A DNA stretch of 64,000 bases from Georgenia satyanarayanai (GCF_900116375.1 NZ_UETB01000001.1:565802-629801), one strand, 5' to 3'; counted from the first letter of the stretch, positions 1 through 9,495 are shown. Numbers and translations are program-made. Notes: a model not told the origin generated them from the sequence alone.

Positions 1-1700
1 ACCCCGACGTCGCCGCGGGTGCGGGCGGGCACGGCGGAGGCGATGGCGTCGTGGGCCACGCGCGGACCCAGGCGCGGGGGCTCCTGCGCGCTGCGGGCGA
101 GCAGCCCCGTGCCGGACAGCGCGACCCAGCAGGGCTCGTCGGGGATCTCGAGCGGCACGCTCGTCCCGGTGCGGCGCGCGGAGGCGGCGGAACCGGTGGC
201 CGGGCCGCCGGCATGCTCGAGGAGCACCGTGCGACGCGGGGTGCCGTGCGTGGCGGCGACCTCGGCGAGCTCGTCGCTGACGACCGTCCGCAGGAGCGCC
301 TCGTCGGCGAGGATCGCGCGCAGCTCCTCGATCTCGCGGGCCAGCGCGTCACGCTCGGCCTCGAGCTCGAGGCGGGAGAACTTCGTCAGGCGGCGCAGGC
401 GCAGCGCGAGGATGTAGTCGGCCTGCGGCTCGGACAGGTCGAACACCATCATGAGCCGCTCGCGGGCGGCGTCGGCGTCGTCGGAGGAGCGGATGACGGC
501 GATGACCTCGTCGATGTCCGCGATCGCGACGAGCAGGCCGGCCACGAGGTGGGCGCGCTCGATGCGCTTGGCGAGCCGGTGCTCGGTGCGGCGGCGCACC
601 ACCTGCAGGCGGTGCTGGACGTAGACCGACAGCAGCTCGCGCAGGCCCAGGGTCTGCGGCTGCCCGTCCACGAGCGCGACGTTGTTGATGCCGAAGGAGT
701 CCTCCATCGGCGTGAAGCGGTAGAGCTGCTCGAGGACGGCCTCGGGGTTGAAGGCGTTCTTGATCTCGATGACCAGCCGCAGCCCGTGCGCGCGGTCGGT
801 GTAGTCGGCGACGTCCGAGATGCCCTGGAGCTTCTTGGCGTCCACCGCCTCCTTGATCTTCTCGATGACCCGCTCCGGGCCCACCTGGTAGGGCAGCTCG
901 GTGACGACGATGGCCTTGCGGCGCGCAGTGACGTTCTCCAGGTGCGTGGTCGCGCGGGTGCGGAAGGACCCGCGACCGGTCGCGTAGGCGTCCCGGATCC
1001 CGTCCAGGCCGACGATCTTGCCGCCCGAGGGCAGGTCCGGTCCCGGCACGAAGCGCATGAGCTCCTCGAGCGTCGCGTCCGGCTGGGCGATGAGGTGGCG
1101 CGCGGCGGCGACGACCTCGACGAGGTTGTGCGGCGGCATGTTCGTGGCCATGCCGACGGCGATGCCCGAGGCGCCGTTGACGAGCAGGTTCGGCATCGCG
1201 GCCGGCAGCACCGAGGGCTGGGTGAGCTGGTTGTCGTAGTTGGGGACGAAGTCGACGACGTCCTCGTCCAGCCCCGCGGTCATGAGCAGCGCCGCCGGGG
1301 TGAGGCGCGCCTCGGTGTACCGCGGTGCCGCCGGGCCGTCGTCGAGGGACCCGAAGTTGCCGTGCCCGTCGACGAGCGGCACCCGCAGCGAGAACGCCTG
1401 CGCCAGGCGGACGAGCGCGTCGTAGATCGCGGTGTCACCGTGGGGGTGGAGCTTGCCCATGACCTCACCGACGACGCGCGCCGACTTCACGTGCCCGCGG
1501 TCCGGACGCAGCCCCATGTCGTCCATCTGGAAGAGGATCCGCCGCTGCACGGGCTTGAGCCCGTCCCGCGCGTCGGGCAGCGCGCGGGAGTAGATCACCG
1601 AGTAGGCGTACTCGAGGAAGGAGCCCTGCATCTCGCTGGAGACGTCGATGTCGACGACTCGCGACGGCACGGGCGGCGGAGGGGTGCTGCGGCGTGGCAT
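1..1700 (-). CDS. parC: DNA topoisomerase IV subunit A (ParC-type), 3' end cut off by the window edge
   Basis: This is the breakage-reunion subunit of a type IIA topoisomerase, which decatenates or relaxes chromosomal DNA together with ParE. About 566 codons are visible and the C-terminus lies beyond the left edge. The quinolone-determining segment [10 protein letters not shown] is at about residues 85-94, with Thr at the GyrA Ser83 position and Asp at the Asp87 position. The catalytic tyrosine is in PRYTEAR near residue 128. The segment around [19 protein letters not shown] is ParC-like; actinobacterial GyrA reads differently here, so I prefer ParC over GyrA. The start ATG is 6 nt after a -10-like GACAAT (1712-1707), so the mRNA may be leaderless. 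It diverges from the GNAT/ACS gene at 1790. Confidence 0.93.
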   Translation of the reverse strand, partial: MPRRSTPPPPVPSRVVDIDVSSEMQGSFLEYAYSVIYSRALPDARDGLKPVQRRILFQMDDMGLRPDRGHVKSARVVGEVMGKLHPHGDTAIYDALVRLAQAFSLRVPLVDGHGNFGSLDDGPAAPRYTEARLTPAALLMTAGLDEDVVDFVPNYDNQLTQPSVLPAAMPNLLVNGASGIAVGMATNMPPHNLVEVVAAARHLIAQPDATLEELMRFVPGPDLPSGGKIVGLDGIRDAYATGRGSFRTRATTHLENVTARRKAIVVTELPYQVGPERVIEKIKEAVDAKKLQGISDVADYTDRAHGLRLVIEIKNAFNPEAVLEQLYRFTPMEDSFGINNVALVDGQPQTLGLRELLSVYVQHRLQVVRRRTEHRLAKRIERAHLVAGLLVAIADIDEVIAVIRSSDDADAARERLMMVFDLSEPQADYILALRLRRLTKFSRLELEAERDALAREIEELRAILADEALLRTVVSDELAEVAATHGTPRRTVLLEHAGGPATGSAASARRTGTSVPLEIPDEPCWVALSGTGLLARSAQEPPRLGPRVAHDAIASAVPARTRGDVG

Positions 1701-1706
1701 GGGGCC

Positions 1707-1783
1707 ATTGTCCCCGACACGGGCGCCGGTCGGCGCAGCCTGCCCGCCGTGTCCGGGCTCCACCAGAGCCAGACCGGTAGGTT
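1707..1783. promoter_or_regulatory. Divergent promoters for parC and the GNAT/ACS fusion
   Basis: On the minus strand GACAAT (1712-1707) is followed by 6 nt and the parC ATG. On the plus strand TAGGTT (1778-1783) is followed by 6 nt and the ATG at 1790. Both spacings place the start codon at the expected transcription start, so both mRNAs are predicted leaderless. The GGGAGG touching the 1790 ATG has no spacer and could not act as a Shine-Dalgarno site. Confidence 0.5.
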
Positions 1784-1789
1784 GGGAGG

Positions 1790-4498
1790 ATGAGCGAGGA
1801 GGCGCCCCCGTACCCCGCGCACTGGGAGGCCGACGTCGTGCTGCGCGACGGCATCCCGATGCACATCCGCCCGATCCGGCCCGAGGACGCACCGGCGCTG
1901 CAGGCCATGCACCAGCGGCAGTCGCCGCTGTCGCAGTACTACCGCTTCTTCGCCCCGATGGAGCGGCTCAGCGAGCGCGACCTGCACCGCTTCACGCACG
2001 TGGACCACGACGACCGCGTCGCCCTCGTCCTCACGAGCGGGCAGGACATCCTCGCCGTCGGCCGCTACGACCGGGTGGACCACGACCTCGCCGAGGTGGC
2101 CTTCTACGTCGCCGACTCCGAGCACGGCCGCGGCCTCGGGTCCGTGCTCCTCGAGCACCTCGCCGCCGCGGGACGCGAGCGGGGGGTCGTGCGATTCACC
2201 GCCGAGGTGCTGCCCGCCAACGCCCGCATGATCCGCGTCTTCCGTGACGCCGGCTACGACGTCCAGCAGGAGCTGGACGACGGCGTGCTGCGCGTGCAGT
2301 TCCACATCGAGGAGACCGGCCGCTCGTGGGGCGTCATGGCCGAGCGTGAGCAGCGCGCGGAGTCGCTGAGCATGCGCACGCTCATGGCGGCCGGCTCGGT
2401 CGTCGTCGCCGGGCTGGGCGGTCCGGAGCAGGTCTACGCCGAGCGTGCCGCCGTCACCGTCCGCGAGGGCAGCTTCACCGGCCAGGTCCACCTCGTCGGC
2501 CTGCCCGACGGCGTGACGGCGGGGCACGCGTCCCTCGCCGCGCTCGCCGAGCGCCTCCGCACGACGGAGGCTCCCGCCCCGGACCTCGCGGTGGTCGCGG
2601 GGGACCCGGACGCCGTCGTCGCCGCGGTACCCGAGCTCGCGGCGCTGGGGGTGCACGCCGTCGTCGTCCTGTCCGGCGGCTTCGCCGAGGGCGACGAGGC
2701 GGGGCGCCAACGGCAGGAGGAGCTGGCCCGCCGCACCCGCGCGGCCGGGATGCGGCTCCTCGGGCCGGCGTCCTACGGCGTCGTCGCCACCGGTCCCGCG
2801 GGGCGGCTGGACGCCACGGTCCGCCACGGCATCGGGCAGGGCGGCCTCGCCCTGTTCTGCCAGTCCGCCGCCGCGGGCAGCGCCCTCCTCGCCGCGGTGC
2901 AGCGTCGCGGCATCGGGCTGCGCAGCTTCGTCTCCGCCGGCAACCGCGCGGACGTGTCCGGCAACGACACGATGCAGGCCTGGCAGGACGACCCCGGCAT
3001 CACCGCCGCCGTCGTCAACCTCGAGTCGATCGGCAACCCGCGCAAGTTCTCACGGATCGCGCGGCGGCTCGGCGCCACCGTCCCGCTCATCACCGTGCTC
3101 AGCGGGCAGACGGGCCAGCAGGTGCCGCCCGGGCACGCGGTGCGCACCACGCGCGAGCCACAGCGGGTGCTCGCCCAGATGCTCGACCAGGCAGGGGTGC
3201 TCCGCACGCGCAGCACCCAGGAGATGCTCGACCTCGCCCAGCTGCTCGTCTCCCAGCCGCTGCCCCGCGGGCCGCGCACGGCCGTGCTGAGCAACTCCGG
3301 CGCGCTGACGAGCGCGATCGCCGGCGCGGCGCGCGGCCACGGCCTGCAGCCGGTGCACGCCGGTGCCCTGCACGCCCTCGCCACGGGGGAGGACTACGCC
3401 CGTGAGCTCGCGCGACTGCGGGCAGATGACTCGTGGGACGCGCTCGTCGTCGCGCACGTGCCGCCCCTGGGCGACGGCGACGCCGGCGTGTGGCAGGCCG
3501 TCGCGTCGGCGGCGGCGGGGGAGGGGCGGCCCGTCCTCGCGGCCGTCCGGGGGCTGCTCGGCCTCACCGACGAGCTCACCAGTGACGGACGCACCGTGCC
3601 CGCCTTCGCCACCACGGCCGACGCCGTCGGCGGCCTCGCCGGCGCCGTCGCCCACGCCCGGTGGCGTGAGGCGGACCGTGGTGAGCTCGTCGACCCCAGC
3701 GGGATCGCTCCCGCACGCGCCCGGGAGCTGCTCGCCCCGGCGCTGCGCGGGCTCGGGCCCGGTGAGGTCACGCGGCTCGCGCCCGACGCCGTCGCCGAGC
3801 TCCTCGCCTGCTACGGCCTCAGCCTCGTCCCCTCGCGCACCGCGCGGACCGCCGAGGAGGCCGTCGCGGCGGCCCACGACCTCGGGTGGCCGGTGGCGCT
3901 CAAGACCCGCGACGAGGTGCTGCGCCACCGTGCCGACCTCGGCGGCGTGCGCCTGGACCTGCGCACCGCCGAGGAGCTCACCGCCGCGATGGCCGCGATG
4001 ACCCACGACCTCGAGGCCGTGGGCCGCCCCGGCCTCGGCGTCGAGGTCCAGGCCATGGCCCCGCCCGGCGTCGCCTGCGTCGTGCGCGGCACCGAGGACG
4101 ACCTCTACGGGCCGGTCGTGTCCTTCGGGCTCGGCGGGGACGCCGTCGAGCTCCTCGACGACGTCTCCTACCGCATCCCGCCGCTCACCGACGTCGACGT
4201 CGCCCAGATGGTCCGCGCGGCCAAGGCCTCCCCCCGGCTCTTCGGCCACCGCGGCCTTCCGGTCATGGACGTCAAGGCCCTGGAGAACGTCATCGCGCGT
4301 GTCTCCGTGCTCGTCGACGACCTGCCGGAGGTGCGTCAGATCCTCCTCAACCCCGTGCTCGTCGGGCGCCGCGGTGCGGCCCTCCTCAGCGCCGTCGTCG
4401 AGGTCGCCCCACCCGGGCGCACCGACAGCGGACGACGCGTCCTGCCCGGGGTGGGCGCAAGTGGTGTCAAGATGGAGCCGTGGATCGCCGCAACGTGA
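1790..4498 (+). CDS. GNAT acetyltransferase fused to an acetate-CoA ligase-like domain (Pat-type)
   Basis: The 902-residue protein has an N-terminal GNAT domain (about 25-185). Its acetyl-CoA loop is EHGRGLGSVLL near residues 112-122. An ADP-forming acyl-CoA-synthetase-like region follows: a CoA-binding fold (about 200-340), a ligase domain (340-500) and a C-terminal ATP-grasp part (about 665-880). Related Pat/PatZ enzymes acetylate lysines of metabolic enzymes such as acetyl-CoA synthetase, with the ACS-like part acting as a regulatory sensor. The usual phospho-histidine context of active ligases is not evident (the region reads LSGQTGQQVPPGHAV), which agrees with a regulatory role. GNAT comes first here, the reverse of enterobacterial PatZ. 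The substrate is not known from sequence. Confidence 0.88.
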   Translation: MSEEAPPYPAHWEADVVLRDGIPMHIRPIRPEDAPALQAMHQRQSPLSQYYRFFAPMERLSERDLHRFTHVDHDDRVALVLTSGQDILAVGRYDRVDHDLAEVAFYVADSEHGRGLGSVLLEHLAAAGRERGVVRFTAEVLPANARMIRVFRDAGYDVQQELDDGVLRVQFHIEETGRSWGVMAEREQRAESLSMRTLMAAGSVVVAGLGGPEQVYAERAAVTVREGSFTGQVHLVGLPDGVTAGHASLAALAERLRTTEAPAPDLAVVAGDPDAVVAAVPELAALGVHAVVVLSGGFAEGDEAGRQRQEELARRTRAAGMRLLGPASYGVVATGPAGRLDATVRHGIGQGGLALFCQSAAAGSALLAAVQRRGIGLRSFVSAGNRADVSGNDTMQAWQDDPGITAAVVNLESIGNPRKFSRIARRLGATVPLITVLSGQTGQQVPPGHAVRTTREPQRVLAQMLDQAGVLRTRSTQEMLDLAQLLVSQPLPRGPRTAVLSNSGALTSAIAGAARGHGLQPVHAGALHALATGEDYARELARLRADDSWDALVVAHVPPLGDGDAGVWQAVASAAAGEGRPVLAAVRGLLGLTDELTSDGRTVPAFATTADAVGGLAGAVAHARWREADRGELVDPSGIAPARARELLAPALRGLGPGEVTRLAPDAVAELLACYGLSLVPSRTARTAEEAVAAAHDLGWPVALKTRDEVLRHRADLGGVRLDLRTAEELTAAMAAMTHDLEAVGRPGLGVEVQAMAPPGVACVVRGTEDDLYGPVVSFGLGGDAVELLDDVSYRIPPLTDVDVAQMVRAAKASPRLFGHRGLPVMDVKALENVIARVSVLVDDLPEVRQILLNPVLVGRRGAALLSAVVEVAPPGRTDSGRRVLPGVGASGVKMEPWIAAT

Positions 4499-5064
4499 CG
4501 AACGACCTGCAGTCCCGCCTCCGAGCAGACCTGGACCGCGCCGGCTACTACCCGCGGCTCGTCCAGGGTGTGCTCGACATCGCGCTCGCCGGCGAGGAGG
4601 TCCGGGCCTACCTCGTGCACCCCGAGACCACCTTCGACTCCCGGGAGGTGCGCCGTCACCTCACCGCCCTCGCCCTGACGCCCACCCGACTGGTCATGGC
4701 GCACGTCGACGACGTCCCCGGCAACGAGGTCCCCTCGGCCGCCGCCACCACCGAGGCGGTGCCGATCTCCCGCATCGCCTCCGTCGCCCTCACCCACGGC
4801 GTGAGCGACCCGGCCGGCACCCACGGTGGGCTGCGCTCGGACGACCTCACCATCGCCGTGACGTGGGGCGGTGCCCAGCAGGTCGACCTCGCGCCGGCCG
4901 GCTGCAGCGACCCCGACTGCGAGGCCGACCACGGCTACACCGGGCTGCTCACCCCGGAGGACGTCGTCGTCCGGGTGAGCGCCCAGGCGGAGGGCTCCGA
5001 GGCGCTCGAGCAGGCCCTGGCCTTCGCCCGCGCCCTCTCCGCCGCGACGGTGTCGTCGACGTGA
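4480..5064 (+). CDS. DUF5998 family protein, function unknown
   Basis: The product is a 194-residue soluble protein of an actinobacterial family. The core reads RAGYYPRLVQGVLDIALAGE followed by a beta-rich region with LTPTRLVMAHVDD. The sequence CSDPDCEADHGY at about residues 148-159 holds two cysteines and a histidine that could bind metal. Two starts are possible: GTG 4480, 6 nt after a weak CAAGAT -10 (4468-4473), or GTG 4495, which overlaps the stop of the upstream gene. I chose 4480. The gene sits between a Pat-like acetyltransferase and a phosphodiesterase and is probably co-transcribed with the latter through a 4-bp overlap. No function can be assigned. Confidence 0.8.
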   Translation: MDRRNVTNDLQSRLRADLDRAGYYPRLVQGVLDIALAGEEVRAYLVHPETTFDSREVRRHLTALALTPTRLVMAHVDDVPGNEVPSAAATTEAVPISRIASVALTHGVSDPAGTHGGLRSDDLTIAVTWGGAQQVDLAPAGCSDPDCEADHGYTGLLTPEDVVVRVSAQAEGSEALEQALAFARALSAATVSST

Positions 5065-6233
5065 CCGAGCTGCCCCCCGACCTGCGCCTGCCCGACTACG
5101 ACGGCGCGGGGCTGCGCGCCGTGCTGCCCGCCGCCCTCGACGCCGTCGGCGCCCCGACGACGAGCGCCGGCCGCAGCTCGGCGGACGACCGCGAGGCCCT
5201 CGGCCTGCCCGAGGCCCGCAAGGTGTGCGTCGTCCTCGTCGACGGCCTGGGCGCCCACATGCTCGCCGAGCGGGGAGGGCACGCCCCCTTCCTGCGCCGG
5301 TACCTGGCCGACGGGCTCACCCTCACGAGCGGCTACCCCTCGACGACGGCGGCGAGCCTCACGATGTTCGGCACCGGCTGCCCGCCGGGCCAGACGGGCA
5401 TGCTCGGCTACACGGTCCGCAACGACGCCGACGGCTCCCTCCTCAACCTCATCAGCTGGGAGGACGCGACCGTCTCCCCCCGGCAGTGGCAGCCCGAGCC
5501 CACGCTCGTGGAGCAGCTCGGCACCGAGTCGTGGGGACGGCGCGTGGCGAGCGTCGGCCCGGCGCGCTTCGTCGGCTCCGGGCTCACCGAGGCCGCGCTG
5601 CGCGGCCCGCGGTTCGTCGCCGCCGACTCCATGGCCGACCGGGTCGACGCGACCTGCTCGCTGCTGCGCACCCGCGGCACCGACCTCGTCTACCTCTACT
5701 GGGGCGACGTCGACAAGATGGGCCACCACCACGGCTGGGGCTCCTGGCAGTGGGGCGAGGCCGTCGAGCTCGTCGACGCGGAGATCTCCCGGCTCGCCCG
5801 CCAGCTGCCCAAGGGCACCCTGCTGCTCGTGACCGCCGACCACGGCATGGTCGACCTCGGTCCCGACTCGCGCATCGACGTCGCGACCACCCCGGAGCTC
5901 GACCGCGACGTCGCGCTCATCGCGGGGGAGCCGCGCGCCGTCCACGTCCACACCCGGCCGGGGACCGCCCCGGACGTCGCTCGCCGCTGGCGCGACGTGC
6001 TGGGGGACAGCGCCTGGGTGCTGCTGCGCGAGGAGGCGGAGGAGATCGGCCTGTTCGGCCCGCTGAGCCAGCGCCACCGCACGACCGTGGGCGACGTCGT
6101 CGTCGCGACCCGGGGGCGGCGTGCCGTCGTCGACTCGCGCACGCAGACGCCGTCGTCGATCGCGCTCATCGGGGTGCACGGCTCGCTCACGCCCGCCGAG
6201 CTGGAGATCCCGCTCGTGCGGGTGGTGGTGTGA
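5061..6233 (+). CDS. Alkaline phosphatase-superfamily nucleotide pyrophosphatase/phosphodiesterase
   Basis: This 390-residue enzyme belongs to the metal-dependent alkaline phosphatase superfamily. The first metal site is VVLVDGLGAHM (about residues 57-67). The nucleophile region is GYPSTTAASLTMFGTGCPPG, with Thr in PSTTA as the likely nucleophile. The metal ligands of the second half lie in YWGDVDKMGHHHG and TADHGMVDLG. There is no signal peptide, so it is predicted cytoplasmic. GTG 5061 overlaps the TGA of the DUF5998 gene, and tdk begins one base after its own stop, so the three are probably translated from one message. The substrate (nucleotide, phosphonate or other diester) cannot be told. 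Confidence 0.85.
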   Translation: MTELPPDLRLPDYDGAGLRAVLPAALDAVGAPTTSAGRSSADDREALGLPEARKVCVVLVDGLGAHMLAERGGHAPFLRRYLADGLTLTSGYPSTTAASLTMFGTGCPPGQTGMLGYTVRNDADGSLLNLISWEDATVSPRQWQPEPTLVEQLGTESWGRRVASVGPARFVGSGLTEAALRGPRFVAADSMADRVDATCSLLRTRGTDLVYLYWGDVDKMGHHHGWGSWQWGEAVELVDAEISRLARQLPKGTLLLVTADHGMVDLGPDSRIDVATTPELDRDVALIAGEPRAVHVHTRPGTAPDVARRWRDVLGDSAWVLLREEAEEIGLFGPLSQRHRTTVGDVVVATRGRRAVVDSRTQTPSSIALIGVHGSLTPAELEIPLVRVVV

Positions 6234-6234
6234 G

Positions 6235-6888
6235 GTGGCCGAGCTCGCCTTCTTCGCCGGGACGATGGACTCCGGCAAGTCCACCCTCGCCCTGCAGATC
6301 GACCACAACTACCGCCGCCGCGGGCTGACCGGACTCATCTTCAGCCGCAACGACCGGGCCGGGAGCGGGGTGCTGTCCTCCCGGCTCGGCCTCGCCGTGG
6401 CCGCCGTCGAGGCCGACGACGCGACGAACTTCTGGCAGGAGGTCGTCACCCGGCGTACCCACGGGGAGCGCGTGGACTACCTCGTGTGCGACGAGGCGCA
6501 GTTCTACAGCGTCGCCCAGGTCGAGCAGCTCGCCCGGCTCGTCGACGACATGGGCGTGGACGTCTTCGCCTTCGGGATCACCACCGACTTCCGCACCCGG
6601 CTCTTCCCCGGTTCCGCGCGGCTGCTCGAGCTCGCCGACCGCGTCGAGCAGCTCCAGGTGCAGTCGCTGTGCTGGTGCGGGCGCCGCGCGACGCACAACG
6701 CCCGCACCGTGGACGGGCGGATGGTGACCGAGGGTGAGCAGGTCGTCGTCGGGGACACCGAGGCGGAGCCCGAGCCGGCCGGCGGCGTGGGCTACGAGGT
6801 GCTGTGCCGCCGCCACCACGTGCGCCGCGAGACCGCCGCCGTCGCGGGTGCGGCAGAGCTCAGCCCCGAGACCCTGCCGCTCGGCTGA
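6235..6888 (+). CDS. tdk: Thymidine kinase
   Basis: The 217-residue type II thymidine kinase phosphorylates thymidine to dTMP in pyrimidine salvage. The P-loop is GTMDSGKSTLAL near residues 8-19. The Walker B/catalytic region is VCDEAQFYS. The lasso/substrate region is FGITTDFRTRLFPGS. One zinc-knuckle half is CWCGRRATHNAR, completed by a cysteine near CRRHH at the C-terminus. GTG 6235 follows the upstream stop by one base and has no Shine-Dalgarno sequence of its own, so translational coupling is likely. It converges on sepH across a repeat-bearing gap of 322 bp. Confidence 0.95.
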   Translation: MAELAFFAGTMDSGKSTLALQIDHNYRRRGLTGLIFSRNDRAGSGVLSSRLGLAVAAVEADDATNFWQEVVTRRTHGERVDYLVCDEAQFYSVAQVEQLARLVDDMGVDVFAFGITTDFRTRLFPGSARLLELADRVEQLQVQSLCWCGRRATHNARTVDGRMVTEGEQVVVGDTEAEPEPAGGVGYEVLCRRHHVRRETAAVAGAAELSPETLPLG

Positions 6889-6916
6889 GGACCGCCGCGG
6901 CGAGCCTACGCCGGGC

Positions 6917-7196
6917 GCGGCGGCGCGGCGGCTGCGCGTGATCCGCACCCACGTCCGCCGGGAGGCGGGTTGAGCGACACCTGTCCCGGCGTGTCGCCCG
7001 CGTGTCGCCGAGTTGTGTGCAGATCAGCGACGGCGTCCCGTCGGCCGGCGCTGGCGCGGCGGCCGCGGGTGGTCGCCGGCGGCGGCGCGACGGCTGCGCG
7101 TGATCCGCACCCAAGTCCGCCGGGAGGCGGGTTGAGCGACACCTGTCCCGGCGTGTCGCCCGCGTGTCGCCGAGTTGTGTGCAGATCAGCGACGGC
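6917..7196. repeat. 118-bp direct repeat (two copies, 162-bp period) in the only gap longer than 300 bp
   Basis: Positions 6917-7034 and 7079-7196 are the same 118-bp sequence with two visible differences (6928/7090 and 6952/7114), separated by 44 bp. Each copy holds several GTGTCGC/GCGACAC-type half palindromes (for example GAGCGACACCTGTCCCGG then GTGTCGCCCGCGTGTCGCC), so each RNA strand could fold. The region lies between the convergent genes tdk and sepH and has no plausible coding frame. It may act as a two-way terminator, a recombination by-product, or a mobile non-coding repeat. Confidence 0.95.
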
Positions 7197-7210
7197 CGGG
7201 CCGGCGCCGG

Positions 7211-8335
7211 CTACTCCGGCTTGGCGCCGAAGACGATCTCGTCCCAGCTCGGCACGCTGGCGCGGCGGCCGCGGCTCGGGCGTCGCTTCGTCTCCTTGGC
7301 CTCGCCGTCCCGGCGCTGCGCCGGTCCCTGCGCGGCCCGGCGGCCCTGGCCCTCCCCGGTGCGCTGCTGGGCAGGCTCCTCGGCACTCGTCGCGGCGGGC
7401 GTGGCGGCGGGCGGCGTGGAGGGGGCCGGCTCGGGCTCCTCGGCGGGACGGGCGTCTCGGGGCATCGGCAGCACCTGGGCGTCGATCGCCTCGTGGGCGC
7501 GCGACGCCGGAGGGTGCGCGGCCGGGGGGAGCCCCCAGTCGTCGTCGTCCTCCTCGAGGGGCTCGAGCTCGGGGCGCGTGCCACGCGTGGCACGCAGCTC
7601 GGCCAGGAGGTCGTCGGTGCTCGCGGCGGGCAGGTCCCCGTAACCGAGGTCCTCCTCGGGCTCGGCGTCGGTGAGGTCGGCGTCGACGGCCGCCAGCGCC
7701 GGGCCGAGGTCGCCGTCGGCCTCGACGTCGTAGAGCCGCACCGGCATGAGATGGCGACGGGAGGGGGTGGCGGCGGCGACCTCGGTCTCGGAGAGCCAGC
7801 GGCCCTCGTCGTCCAGCGCGTGGGTGGTGCGCGCGGCCATGTCGACCTCCCAGCGGGCCTCGCGCTGCTTGTCACCGGCGGTGAAGCGCGCGACGAGCTC
7901 CCACGAGCGGTCCTGGCCGCGCACGGCGTCCCACTCGATCTCCGGTGCGCGCACCCCGCGGGTGGCGAGCCGGTCGAGGACGAGGTCGCCCAGCGAGGGG
8001 GAGTCCTCGGCGCGGCCGACCGTGAAGCGGCGCGCCTGCTCGACCACCCAGCTGCGCTCGGCGAGCACCGGGCCCTCGTAGCGCTTGACGTGCTCGACAG
8101 GCAGCCCGGCGGCCTCCGCGACCTCCACGGCCGTGGCGCCGGCCCGGATGCGGGCCTGGATCTCCTTGGGCCGCAACCCGGCGCCGGCGCGGATCTGCTC
8201 GAGCTGGGGCCGGTCGCGCCGGACGGCAGCCCGCAGCGCGTCGTCGACCAGCAGGCGGTACCGCTGGCCGTCCGGACCGGCGAGCGTGAGGTGCTCGCCG
8301 TCGCCGTGCAGCCCGACGAGTTCGAGCTCTAGCAT
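7211..8335 (-). CDS. sepH: Septation protein SepH (DUF3071)
   Basis: The 374-residue protein is a homologue of SepH, which binds FtsZ and helps Z-ring assembly in Actinobacteria. The N-terminal DUF3071 domain begins MLELELVGLHGDGEHLTL. A helix-turn-helix-like segment (LRPKEIQARIRAGATAVEVA) lies near residues 55-80, and VKRYEGPVLAERSWVVEQAR follows. The C-terminal half is low complexity, rich in Pro, Ala and Glu, and ends in a basic segment with PSWDEIVFGAKPE, as in the family. ATG 8335 is preceded by an AAGGGGG Shine-Dalgarno sequence and starts exactly at the conserved domain; an upstream in-frame ATG at 8371 is unlikely. Confidence 0.92.
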   Translation of the reverse strand: MLELELVGLHGDGEHLTLAGPDGQRYRLLVDDALRAAVRRDRPQLEQIRAGAGLRPKEIQARIRAGATAVEVAEAAGLPVEHVKRYEGPVLAERSWVVEQARRFTVGRAEDSPSLGDLVLDRLATRGVRAPEIEWDAVRGQDRSWELVARFTAGDKQREARWEVDMAARTTHALDDEGRWLSETEVAAATPSRRHLMPVRLYDVEADGDLGPALAAVDADLTDAEPEEDLGYGDLPAASTDDLLAELRATRGTRPELEPLEEDDDDWGLPPAAHPPASRAHEAIDAQVLPMPRDARPAEEPEPAPSTPPAATPAATSAEEPAQQRTGEGQGRRAAQGPAQRRDGEAKETKRRPSRGRRASVPSWDEIVFGAKPE

Positions 8336-8505
8336 GTCGTCCCCCTTCGAGGTATGGGTCGAGGGTGCCACCGCTCGCCGCCCGGATGGCGGATTCCCGC
8401 CGGTGTGTTCGCCAGGGTGCTGACAGCATGGACCCGTGCGGCCGCCGGACCGGGGAGGTGCCCCGGCGTGGCACGGCCCGCCCGACGCCGCCGAGGAAGG
8501 ACACC

Positions 8506-9318
8506 ATGACCGACACCACCGCAGTCAGCCAGGAGCTCATGGAGATCGCCGAGGCCGTCGCCCGGGAGGCCGGCGACCTCGTGCGCGCCGCGCTCGGCGG
8601 GTCGGTCACCGTGGCCGCGACGAAGAGCAGCGGGGTCGACCTCGTCACCGAGGTGGACCAGGCGGCCGAGGCGCTCATCCGCCGGCGCCTCGCCGAGCTG
8701 CGCCCCGACGACGGCGTGCTCGGGGAGGAGGAGGGCTGGCAGGCCGGCTCCTCCGGCCTCGTCTGGGTGGTCGACCCCATCGACGGGACGACGAACTTCG
8801 TCTACGGCCTGCCCGGCTACTCGGTGAGCATCGCCGTGGCCCGCGCGGAGGGTGAGGACCCCTTCGCCTGGGAGCTGCTCGCCGGCGCCGTCCACGCCCC
8901 GGCCACCGGGCAGACGTGGTCCGCCGCCCGCGGTGGTGGCGCCTACGCCGACGGCGAGCGGCTCACCATCGGGGCGCCGGCGCAGCTCGCCACGGCCCTC
9001 GTGGGGACCGGTTTCGCCTACACCGCCGACCGTCGGGCCGGGCAGGCGCGGGTGCTGGCCGCGGTCCTGCCGGAGGTCCGCGACATCCGGCGGCTCGGGT
9101 CCGCGGCGATGGACCTGTGCCTCGTCGCCGCAGGCGCCATGGACGTCTTCTTCGAGCGCTACCTCAACCCGTGGGACATGGCGGCGGGCGCGCTCGTCGT
9201 CACCGAGGCGGGCGGGGTCGTGGAGCGGGTCGGGGAGGGCGTCGAGGGGCTGACCGTCGCGGGCCCGGCCACGCTCGTCGAGCAGCTCCTCGACGTCGTG
9301 CGCCCGGCCCTGCGCTGA
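8506..9318 (+). CDS. Inositol monophosphatase family protein
   Basis: The product is a 270-residue Mg-dependent, lithium-sensitive-type phosphatase. The metal-binding motif VDPIDGTTNF is at about residues 88-97, with an upstream acidic site GEEEGW. The C-terminal motif is NPWDMAAGALVVTEAGG. Family members hydrolyse inositol-1-phosphate, histidinol phosphate, fructose-1,6-bisphosphate or PAP. In an organism that makes phosphatidylinositol mannosides (51-53 kb) and probably mycothiol, inositol-1-phosphate is the most natural substrate, but this is inference. AGGAAGG precedes the ATG. It diverges from sepH. Confidence 0.9.
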   Translation: MTDTTAVSQELMEIAEAVAREAGDLVRAALGGSVTVAATKSSGVDLVTEVDQAAEALIRRRLAELRPDDGVLGEEEGWQAGSSGLVWVVDPIDGTTNFVYGLPGYSVSIAVARAEGEDPFAWELLAGAVHAPATGQTWSAARGGGAYADGERLTIGAPAQLATALVGTGFAYTADRRAGQARVLAAVLPEVRDIRRLGSAAMDLCLVAAGAMDVFFERYLNPWDMAAGALVVTEAGGVVERVGEGVEGLTVAGPATLVEQLLDVVRPALR

Positions 9319-9495
9319 GCGGCGCGCACGGCCGGGAGATTCCGGTCACACCAGGGTGTGGATCGCACTCGACAACGCGCGGATCTTGGCGGAAACTGTG
9401 CACTTCGTGCGGTCCCGACCGCGACGGCGGCCCATCCGATGGTGCACAATCCGGGTGCCGCGGGAACAACGAGGGGCTCTCGACGTTCCTGAGGT

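Noticed and set aside
51-1793. A 580-codon plus-strand frame across the left end
   Set aside because: It is the shadow of parC on the minus strand, which shows the GyrA/ParC motifs in order.
6917-7196. Possible CRISPR array (direct repeats with a spacer)
   Set aside because: There are only two 118-bp copies, far longer than CRISPR repeats, with one 44-bp spacer and no cas genes nearby.
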